Of a stretch of 6,461 bases of DNA, positions 1 through 5,336 are shown one piece after another. Within the stretch, counting starts at the first letter, position 1. Each line of letters starts with the position of its first letter. A program made the position numbers and the translations under genes. Source of the DNA: Dehalococcoidales bacterium (GTDB taxonomy: Bacteria; Chloroflexota; Dehalococcoidia; Dehalococcoidales; UBA3254); the NCBI GenBank assembly GCA_028718465.1, contig JAQULX010000169.1:1-6461 (forward strand). The letters are read 5' to 3'. Below the pieces are notes generated by a model. The model ran no database searches. It was not told where the DNA came from and worked only from the letters and a program-made list of their open reading frames with translations.

Positions 1-551
1 AGCAGCATATCGGCAGCGATGGCGCTCTGCTGGAAAAGACAGGCTATTTACCTGGTACGATAAGTGACGGATTCGGCGGGAGTTACCGCGTTCGCATCGC
101 CTCTGACCCTCCCACCGGGCCGCCCGCTCAGCGACGCATGATTCTCTATATCCAGAGAATCAATCCCGCACTTAGTCAATTCTGGCCGGAAAAACAGGTG
201 CTCGCTACTGAACCGCGTTACCAGATTAGCAATGTTGAATATATTGCCGATGGTGCAGGCGGCATCATTCTGCTCTGGCAATTCCAAAAAGAGTATATCG
301 CTTATGGTGGAATATTTGCCCGGAAAATTGATGCCGAGGGCAACATCCTGTGGGGCGAGACGGGGATTGCCGTATTCAATAAACCCGACAAGTACCAGGC
401 GAATGCCGTTCTCCTCAACGATGATTCAGGTGGCGCCCTTGTTATCGCTGTGGCCGGGAATAACGCCCTCGGCGGCGATATGGTCTATGCCCAGCATCTC
501 GATGCCGAAGGAAACCGGCTCTGGGGCGACGGTATAAGGGTAGACCGGTAA
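1..551 (+). CDS. C-terminal part of a 57-residue-repeat protein (5' partial)
   Basis: The reading frame is open from base 3 to the TAA at 549-551, giving 182 visible residues; the start lies outside the window. An ATG at 138 is internal, because the frame continues upstream with the same repeat pattern. The protein is built of units with a period of about 56-57 residues, ending in a signature like 'YAQHLDAEGNRLWG'. Clear copies lie at 486-527 and 315-356, and a decayed copy at 147-188 keeps the tryptophan in register (tgg at 183, 351 and 522). A fourth, partly seen copy begins at base 3. Each unit also carries a D..GG motif about 30 residues before the signature ('ADGAGGI', 'NDDSGGA'). Such repeats occur in secreted or surface proteins and are thought to form beta-rich, propeller-like folds; no catalytic residues are visible. 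Ten bases separate the stop from the next gene. Location and function cannot be judged without the missing N-terminus. Confidence 0.85.
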   Translation, partial: QHIGSDGALLEKTGYLPGTISDGFGGSYRVRIASDPPTGPPAQRRMILYIQRINPALSQFWPEKQVLATEPRYQISNVEYIADGAGGIILLWQFQKEYIAYGGIFARKIDAEGNILWGETGIAVFNKPDKYQANAVLLNDDSGGALVIAVAGNNALGGDMVYAQHLDAEGNRLWGDGIRVDR

Positions 552-561
552 AGGAGCAAAG

Positions 562-1041
562 ATGAACAAACCGAAAAAATCTATTATGCTTTATGATGCC
601 GGGGGATTGATAATATTTATTATGCTCTTCGGGATCCCTTTTGGCAGTATCTTTGATTATCTCTGGAACCTGCTGGTGTTCTCCGTTGCCCTGTCCTTTC
701 TTCCCGTTGTAAGCAAAATCAAGCTCAGTAAAGGCAGAAGATTCCTGTACATCCTCTTCATAACCTTATTGGGCATAATTATTGATTGGGCTTACTTTGA
801 ACTGACCTGGGATACCCATTTCGGCAAGACCGGACTCTGGATGCCGGCTATGTCTCAGGGGCTGCAATTTGTCTGGATGCTCCTGCCCATAGCCATGCTT
901 TGGCTGGTCAATTTCGCCCTGTCATACGCTTACCTGAAGCTGGAGCGTAAACCGGCAGTTATATTGGGCGGTGTCATGGCGTTGTTCACTGCTCCCTGGC
1001 TGCTGCCGACTATCCCCTATCTGATGGGGTGGGTAATTTAA
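562..1041 (+). CDS. Hypothetical five-helix integral membrane protein
   Basis: I do not recognise the family of this 159-residue protein. The ATG at 562 has a strong ribosome site (AAGGAG, 551-556) five bases upstream that overlaps the previous stop codon, so translation is probably linked to the gene before it. Hydrophobic segments lie near residues 13-30, 33-51, 61-78, 103-124 and 132-154. Basic clusters at the N-terminus (KPKK), residues 52-60 (SKIKLSKGRR) and 126-130 (KLERK) all fall on the cytoplasmic side of a model with N-terminus inside and C-terminus outside, so the five-helix topology agrees with the positive-inside rule. The longest outer loop (about 79-101) holds the acidic/aromatic run 'DWAYFELTWD' at its start. 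There are no transporter, kinase or protease motifs and no signal peptide. It could be an accessory or assembly subunit for the lipoproteins encoded downstream, but only gene order suggests this. Confidence 0.85.
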   Translation: MNKPKKSIMLYDAGGLIIFIMLFGIPFGSIFDYLWNLLVFSVALSFLPVVSKIKLSKGRRFLYILFITLLGIIIDWAYFELTWDTHFGKTGLWMPAMSQGLQFVWMLLPIAMLWLVNFALSYAYLKLERKPAVILGGVMALFTAPWLLPTIPYLMGWVI

Positions 1042-1047
1042 TGTAAT

Positions 1048-1052
1048 GGAGA
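1048..1052 (+). promoter_or_regulatory. Ribosome binding site selecting the 1059 start
   Basis: GGAGA at 1048-1052 lies directly against the in-frame ATG at 1053 but six bases before the second ATG at 1059. The latter is the normal spacing, so the propeller lipoprotein most likely starts at 1059 (MKTQAFIF) rather than 1053 (MRMKTQ). Confidence 0.6.
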
Positions 1053-1058
1053 ATGAGA

Positions 1059-2882
1059 ATGAAAACGCAAGCATTTATATTCCTTATCATGTTGATCGGG
1101 CTTTTACCTGTCACCGGCTGCCAGCCGTCTGTGAATGAGGAGCACATGCCTGGTACCATTAATACTCCGGAAGAAGTTCAGCCACAGGACATCTCCGTCC
1201 TGGAACATGCCAGGCCATACCGGGTCGTATCCGAAGGTAATATAGCTAACCGGGACCCGAACCGGAGTGTCGGACTCTGGTTTATCACCTCGGAAGAAGC
1301 CTCCTGTTTTGAGGAATACGCCCAGACTGCCGTCCAGGCAATTCTTGATTTGTATCGCCTTCACGGAAGAGACTTTACTTCCGTACTGCTAATACCGAAT
1401 GATAAACTGGAATACGCCGGGTTATCCTTTGCCCAGGCTAATTTCGCCGCCGACGGAAAGGGCGCTGCCGGTATGACCGGGGATGCCCCGGCAAAAGAAG
1501 GTTACTGGGTTGTGCGGGCTGCCGACCGCGAACTCAATGAACAGGAACTGGCCATCGCCGAGCTCTGGAAAGACAAACAGCAGGACTTTCCGTCGAAAAT
1601 TCCGGCAAGCAGCCTTAGCTACGACCCAGTAGCCTTGCGGCATTATATCGCCGATACGCTGAATATCCCCTATGACAAAGTTCAGATGCCTGACCTGGAA
1701 ATGCACGAATACGAGCTTGGCCAGGACTTAATGGATTGGACGAAGACTCTGGTTGTTAATCACAGCCAGGACAATTCTCCTTCCACTTCAAATCTCCCTT
1801 CCACCAGTACTGCCGGATCTGTAGCAGGGGAATGGCAGGCTCTTTCCGGAGGTGGTAACGTACTGGACTTGCTGGTGACTGATAATGAAGTCTGGTCCAC
1901 CACTTCAGATGGCGTTATCCATTGGAATCTGGACAGCGGAGACCGTTCCCAATATACCGAAAAGGACGGGTTAGGCAGCAACAATGTCAGAGAAATTACC
2001 CGCGACATCCAGGGCAATATCTGGGTGACCTGCCACGTTAGCGGAGTCAGCCGATTTGATGGTGAAAAATGGGAGAGCTTTAATGTTACGAACGGGCTGT
2101 GCTCTGACGGTGTTATCACCTTAACCGCGGATGAGAAAGGTGGGGTGTGGGTCTCCGCATATTGGGGAGTGAGCTATTTTGACGGCCGGCAGTGGTCATC
2201 CTACTCCAATCATGACCCCAATGAAACTCCAATCGGTGGCCCTAATCCAATGAAGGATTGCACGAATCTCACTATGGTTGATGCGGAACTCGGAGCCGCG
2301 GACGTGATTTTTGTGGATAGCCGGGGCGATGTCTGGTTCAGCAGCCGTGGCAGGGGAATAACCCGTTTTGACGGTAAAGAGTGGCAAACGTTTACCGACG
2401 CAGACGGTCTGGGTAAAGGCGGCATCAACGTTATCTTTGAGGATCAGGATGGCATTATCTGGTTCAACAGTTCAGCCGGGATGACCGGCTTTGACGGCGC
2501 CCGATTTACCTATCATCCAATACCCGACTACCAGTCGGTAATACCTCGACCGGTAGGCCGGGACATTTTACAGGATAATCAGGGCACTCTCTGGCTGGCG
2601 GCCTATGGCGGAGGCGTCAGCCGTTACGACGGCAGTCAATGGCAGACATTCTGGGCTCAGGATGGCCTGCCGGACGATAATGCCCGGGACCTTTTTCTTA
2701 CTTCGGATGGTTGTCCGGGCGTCATTACGGATAAAGGGGTCTGCCGGTTTGACGGCGCCGCCTGGCAGCCGATGACCACAGCGGACGGACTGCCTGAAGG
2801 CCAGGTCAGGGTGGCAGTAAATGATGATGCGGGCCGGCTCTGGCTGGCAGGGGAAGGAGGCGTGAGCTATTATAACGAGTAA
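1059..2882 (+). CDS. Lipoprotein with C-terminal Reg_prop-type beta-propeller
   Basis: This 607-residue protein is predicted to be exported and lipid-anchored. A hydrophobic signal peptide ends in the lipobox V-T-G-C, with Cys21 as the acylation site. Residues about 40-200 form an alpha/beta-looking domain that I cannot assign; a Ser/Thr/Asn-rich linker follows at about 230-255. From about 259 to the end run eight units of roughly 42 residues of the two-component-regulator propeller type (Reg_prop, PF07494-like). Each has a 'G..W' strand followed by 'GVSRFDG..W' and often a 'DGL' turn. The G..W tryptophans are at 279, 322, 364, 426, 468, 512 and 595; the seventh unit has Gly554 in that place. 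Unit 4 carries an insertion of about 20 residues. In hybrid sensor kinases this propeller is the periplasmic sensing part, but here no membrane helix, kinase or regulator domain follows. Binding of a ligand or partner at the cell surface is therefore inferred. An in-frame ATG at 1053 is an alternative start. Confidence 0.9.
   Translation: MKTQAFIFLIMLIGLLPVTGCQPSVNEEHMPGTINTPEEVQPQDISVLEHARPYRVVSEGNIANRDPNRSVGLWFITSEEASCFEEYAQTAVQAILDLYRLHGRDFTSVLLIPNDKLEYAGLSFAQANFAADGKGAAGMTGDAPAKEGYWVVRAADRELNEQELAIAELWKDKQQDFPSKIPASSLSYDPVALRHYIADTLNIPYDKVQMPDLEMHEYELGQDLMDWTKTLVVNHSQDNSPSTSNLPSTSTAGSVAGEWQALSGGGNVLDLLVTDNEVWSTTSDGVIHWNLDSGDRSQYTEKDGLGSNNVREITRDIQGNIWVTCHVSGVSRFDGEKWESFNVTNGLCSDGVITLTADEKGGVWVSAYWGVSYFDGRQWSSYSNHDPNETPIGGPNPMKDCTNLTMVDAELGAADVIFVDSRGDVWFSSRGRGITRFDGKEWQTFTDADGLGKGGINVIFEDQDGIIWFNSSAGMTGFDGARFTYHPIPDYQSVIPRPVGRDILQDNQGTLWLAAYGGGVSRYDGSQWQTFWAQDGLPDDNARDLFLTSDGCPGVITDKGVCRFDGAAWQPMTTADGLPEGQVRVAVNDDAGRLWLAGEGGVSYYNE
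1833..2879 (+). repeat. Eight tandem Reg_prop-type propeller units
   Basis: This is a protein-level tandem repeat within the lipoprotein gene, with a period of about 126 bases. Tryptophan codons of the 'G..W' strand are at 1893, 2022, 2148, 2334, 2460, 2592 and 2841; unit 7 has ggc at 2718. The spacing is regular (41-44 codons) except for 62 codons between units 3 and 4. DNA identity between units is modest, limited to short stretches such as gtgagctatt near 2169 and 2863, so these are old duplications. Confidence 0.85.
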
Positions 2883-2887
2883 GCAGG

Positions 2888-2895
2888 AAAGGCGG
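2888..2895 (+). promoter_or_regulatory. Probable ribosome binding site of the LRR lipoprotein gene
   Basis: AAAGGCGG lies nine bases before the ATG at 2905. It is weaker than the sites before the small genes, but it is the only purine-rich match in the 22-base gap. An overlapping AGGAAAGG starts at 2885. Confidence 0.45.
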
Positions 2896-2904
2896 TAGAC
2901 AGAT

Positions 2905-4602
2905 ATGAAACATACGAAATACATCCTCATTGTCACCCTGTTACTGGCAGTTTTGACATTCCCTGCCTGCAGCCTGATAATCGGTGAACAAACCGGGATA
3001 TCTACTGGCATTCCTCAGGGAGCCAGGAGTGTGGAAGAGTATTTTCAGGAACTTGATGTACCGGCTTCCGAAACCGGACTAAAAGAATTGAAAGCCGCGG
3101 TGGGAAGCATTCTGTCCCCCATACCCCTGCCGACCTCGCTGCCGGATAACTACCAGGTCCGGCGGGTTATTCCCCGGGAAAGCGGCATTATTGCTAAAGG
3201 AATCAAAGTCCCGGAAATCAACCTGGTACTCTCCGATGGGGAGATTCCGGGCGAGCTTGACCCTAACGATTTTCACCTGGTATCCTCGGGCTCTGCGGAC
3301 TTATGGCCGGAGATATTCGATACCATCGGACACCGGAGTATTGTTGTTACTCTTTCTTACTGGAGAGGATATCCCGTACCAGGTTCGTACTATTATGATG
3401 CTTTCCTGCCTTCTCCTGAGGACAACTACCTGCCGGAATACCTGGGACTGGAAACCGGGGATACCGAAAGGATCGGCAGCGCTGATGTTTACCTGATGAC
3501 TCAGGGAGCTACCGCCTGGGCGGAATGGCGGCTGCCGGACTGGGATGCCCCGCAGTTCATCGTTCGGGTAATGCCCGGTAAAGAAGTAAGCCCGGAGGAT
3601 TTCCGGGAGGTAATTGCTTCCATCGATCTGCCCGAAGAGGAATTCTTGCTGCCGTATCCGGCGGAAGACTATTCCACGGACAGACTGTTCCCCGATCCCA
3701 ATCTGGAAGCCTATTTCCTGGACAACTTCCCCGGTCTCACCGCGCCGGTGACGGCCAAAGATGTGAAAGAAGTTGACGCTATATCCGCCTCCGGCCGGAA
3801 TATCGTCTCCCTGGCCGGGCTGGAGCATTGTCCCAATCTTAAATATCTTAACCTGGAAAATAACCATATCGCGGATTTATCGCCCCTTGGCCGGCTTGAT
3901 AATCTGATCGAGGTCAATCTTACCGGCAACCTGATAACTGATGTTACACCTCTGGCAAAACACAAGAACCTGAAAAAGCTTGAAATGGGATATAACCGGA
4001 TTATAGATGTGGAACCCTTGGCCTCGCTTACCGAATTAGAATACCTGGACCTGGGCTGGAATCAGGTCGATTCCTCATCAGCGGCACTTTCACGGCTTAC
4101 AAGGTTGACTCACCTCGATCTCGGCGTCAATAATATACCGGATATCATTGCTATAGGCGGGGGTTTGAAAAATCTGAGATATCTTTATCTTAATCATAAC
4201 CTGATTCAAGGCACTCAGCCATTATCCGGCTTGGCCATGCTGGAGAGCCTCTACCTGAGTGATAACCAAATTGAGGATATTTCTCCGTTGTCAGGACTGA
4301 CCAATTTACGTAACCTGGGACTCTATCATAACCGGATCAGCGATATTACAGTTTTAGCCGGCCTGGAGCAGCTTGAATACCTGGATTTGAGAGTCAATAG
4401 CATCAAAGACCTGGCACCCCTTAACGGAGTCTCTCTGCCAGAATTAATACGGATTGACTTGAATTATAACTATATCAGCGATGCCTCACCGTTAACTCAG
4501 GCGTCTTTACCGAAGCTGGAGATTATCACCTTGCAGGGCAACAGGCTGACTGAAGAAGAAATGATGGAAATAAGGCAGGAGTTAACCACTCATTCTAAGT
4601 AG
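2905..4602 (+). CDS. Internalin-like leucine-rich repeat lipoprotein
   Basis: This 565-residue protein is predicted to be exported. A hydrophobic signal segment (residues 5-18) ends in T-F-P-A-C with Cys22 as the likely lipidation site; Phe at -3 is less usual than Leu. Three parts follow. (1) Residues about 40-250 form a domain with 'LPTSLPDNYQVRRV' at about 75-88 and, at its end, 'EVSPEDFREVIASIDLP'. This layout recalls DUF4367/RseB-like anti-sigma or lipoprotein modules, a resemblance only. (2) Residues about 261-311 form an internalin-style cap starting 'LFPDPNLEAYF' and passing into a first degenerate repeat. (3) Ten regular leucine-rich repeats of mostly 22 residues run from 312 to 537, with consensus L..L.L..N.I.D..PL..L, and a partial repeat closes at 538-552. 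LRR solenoids of this type bind proteins; no enzymatic motif is present. The gene starts 22 bases after the propeller lipoprotein, so the two are likely co-expressed surface proteins. Confidence 0.92.
   Translation: MKHTKYILIVTLLLAVLTFPACSLIIGEQTGISTGIPQGARSVEEYFQELDVPASETGLKELKAAVGSILSPIPLPTSLPDNYQVRRVIPRESGIIAKGIKVPEINLVLSDGEIPGELDPNDFHLVSSGSADLWPEIFDTIGHRSIVVTLSYWRGYPVPGSYYYDAFLPSPEDNYLPEYLGLETGDTERIGSADVYLMTQGATAWAEWRLPDWDAPQFIVRVMPGKEVSPEDFREVIASIDLPEEEFLLPYPAEDYSTDRLFPDPNLEAYFLDNFPGLTAPVTAKDVKEVDAISASGRNIVSLAGLEHCPNLKYLNLENNHIADLSPLGRLDNLIEVNLTGNLITDVTPLAKHKNLKKLEMGYNRIIDVEPLASLTELEYLDLGWNQVDSSSAALSRLTRLTHLDLGVNNIPDIIAIGGGLKNLRYLYLNHNLIQGTQPLSGLAMLESLYLSDNQIEDISPLSGLTNLRNLGLYHNRISDITVLAGLEQLEYLDLRVNSIKDLAPLNGVSLPELIRIDLNYNYISDASPLTQASLPKLEIITLQGNRLTEEEMMEIRQELTTHSK
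3772..4560 (+). repeat. Leucine-rich repeat array (about 11-12 units)
   Basis: This is a protein-level tandem array with a 66-base basic period. Units start at codons for residues 290, 312, 334, 356, 378, 401, 424, 446, 468, 490, 514 and 538. Most are 22 residues long, two are 23 and two near the end are 24 because of an extra 'SLP' segment before the next unit. The asparagine of the L..L.L..N ladder is kept in nearly every unit. The first and last units are degenerate caps. Confidence 0.88.
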
Positions 4603-4627
4603 GGATGAGCATTAAACGCTTAGCCAT

Positions 4628-4634
4628 AAGGAGG
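4628..4634 (+). promoter_or_regulatory. Near-perfect Shine-Dalgarno sequence
   Basis: AAGGAGG lies four bases before ATG 4639, in the longest intergenic gap of the window (36 bases). It supports this start and suggests efficient translation of the small membrane protein. I see no clear promoter or terminator hairpin in the rest of the gap. Confidence 0.7.
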
Positions 4635-4638
4635 ATAT

Positions 4639-5010
4639 ATGGAACCTGGTATTGGTATTAACTTTAGTGTGTTTATTAGCAGTCTTGTCAATGCCGCACC
4701 AGGCTTAGCAGTCTGGATCGTGGCACTGGTCTTATCCATTGTTTTACTCAATCGGGGAGGCGGCAGGCCGGAACGCCTCTTGATAATTGGCTCCAGCCTG
4801 ATGCTGGCAAGCACATTTTTAAGAGTCTTCGTGCCGGTTATACAACGCTACCTGATACACAGCGGATTGACCAATGTCAGTGCGGCAGGAATCATATCCG
4901 GAATTAATATATTCCTGGGTTTGATCAGCCTGGCGGGAATCATCTGTCTTTTCTATGCTATCTGGAAGAGGTTTAACGAAAGAACAAATATCATAGCAGG
5001 AGATTATTGA
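4639..5010 (+). CDS. Hypothetical small three-helix membrane protein
   Basis: I cannot name the family of this 123-residue protein. Hydrophobic segments are near residues 20-38, 46-66 and 85-109. The basic loop at 39-46 (RGGGRPER) and the basic tail (KRFNER at 110-115) would lie in the cytoplasm, while the N-terminus and the loop around 'HSGLTN' would lie outside, so an N-out/C-in topology fits the charge pattern. There is no cleavable signal, lipobox or known catalytic motif. The start is well fixed by AAGGAGG four bases upstream. It sits between the LRR lipoprotein and a small coiled-coil protein gene 14 bases downstream, and probably belongs to the same operon. It could act as a membrane anchor or small accessory subunit; this is inferred from size and position only. 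Confidence 0.85.
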   Translation: MEPGIGINFSVFISSLVNAAPGLAVWIVALVLSIVLLNRGGGRPERLLIIGSSLMLASTFLRVFVPVIQRYLIHSGLTNVSAAGIISGINIFLGLISLAGIICLFYAIWKRFNERTNIIAGDY

Positions 5011-5016
5011 AAGGAG
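5011..5016 (+). promoter_or_regulatory. Ribosome binding site selecting the 5025 start
   Basis: AAGGAG directly follows the stop of the preceding gene and lies eight bases before ATG 5025. A TTG at 5007 in the same frame overlaps the previous stop but lies upstream of this site, so it would leave the site inside the coding region. ATG 5025 is therefore preferred. Confidence 0.75.
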
Positions 5017-5024
5017 AAAGAAAT

Positions 5025-5336
5025 ATGGGTTGGGGAAGAATGTTATTGCTGGGAAACTGGGGACAGCAAATGGATATCGAAGACCAGAGAATGGAGATTG
5101 AAGAGTTGCGGCAGCAACTGGCTGCTGGTGCTAGAGCCGGGGATACTACGCTCAAGAACCGGGTGGCTCAACTTGAAAGGAAGAACAGCGAACTCAGGCT
5201 ATACCTGGCTTCTCTTATCCGGTATCTCGGGCATAAAGGAGTGTTGCGCCAGGACGAATTTCGCAAGCTGGTGGAGACCATTGATAGAGAGGATGGGGAT
5301 GCGGATAACGGCTACCGGGGTAAAATCATAAAGTGA
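5025..5336 (+). CDS. Small cytoplasmic coiled-coil protein
   Basis: This 103-residue protein has no signal peptide or membrane helix. Its N-terminus 'MGWGRMLLLGNWGQQMDIED' leads into charged heptad-like helices at about residues 17-35 and 43-62 (leucines spaced among E, R and Q), suggesting a coiled coil and oligomerisation. The C-terminal part (about 60-92) reads like a small helical unit, 'LIRYLGHKGVLRQDEFRKLV', followed by an acidic 'DREDGDAD' tail. From memory, short conserved hypothetical proteins opening with a similar 'MGWGR..LLGN.GQQ.D' motif occur in several bacterial phyla without known function; this should be checked by search. The start at 5025 is set by AAGGAG at 5011-5016; the frame could formally extend to a TTG at 5007. 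Its stop codon overlaps the GTG start of the next lipoprotein gene (GTGA, 5333-5336), which points to translational coupling. Confidence 0.85.
   Translation: MGWGRMLLLGNWGQQMDIEDQRMEIEELRQQLAAGARAGDTTLKNRVAQLERKNSELRLYLASLIRYLGHKGVLRQDEFRKLVETIDREDGDADNGYRGKIIK

Noticed and set aside
138..551. Complete 137-residue gene starting at ATG 138
   Set aside because: The same frame is open back to base 3 and continues the repeat pattern, and there is no ribosome site before 138, so the gene is a 5'-truncated fragment of a longer one.
1760..2119. 119-codon minus-strand open frame
   Set aside because: It is antisense to the propeller repeats; its regularity only mirrors the repeat on the other strand.
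2568..3011. 147-codon minus-strand open frame across the junction of the two large lipoprotein genes
   Set aside because: It is antisense to the end of the propeller gene and the signal peptide of the next; composition is typical of a shadow frame.
3301..3867. 188-codon minus-strand open frame
   Set aside because: It lies wholly inside the well-supported LRR lipoprotein gene, has no ribosome site and its translation has no domain-like pattern.
1833..4560. DNA-level repeat or CRISPR-like array
   Set aside because: The periodicities (about 126 and 66 bases) are protein repeats in coding frames with variable DNA; there are no identical repeats with unique spacers.
4603..4638. Possible terminator or promoter in the 36-base gap
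   Set aside because: Only a weak AGC...GCT symmetry is present, with no stable stem, no T-run and no convincing -35/-10 pair.
5007..5024. TTG 5007 as start of the coiled-coil protein
   Set aside because: It would place the strong AAGGAG site inside the coding sequence; ATG 5025 has ideal spacing from it.
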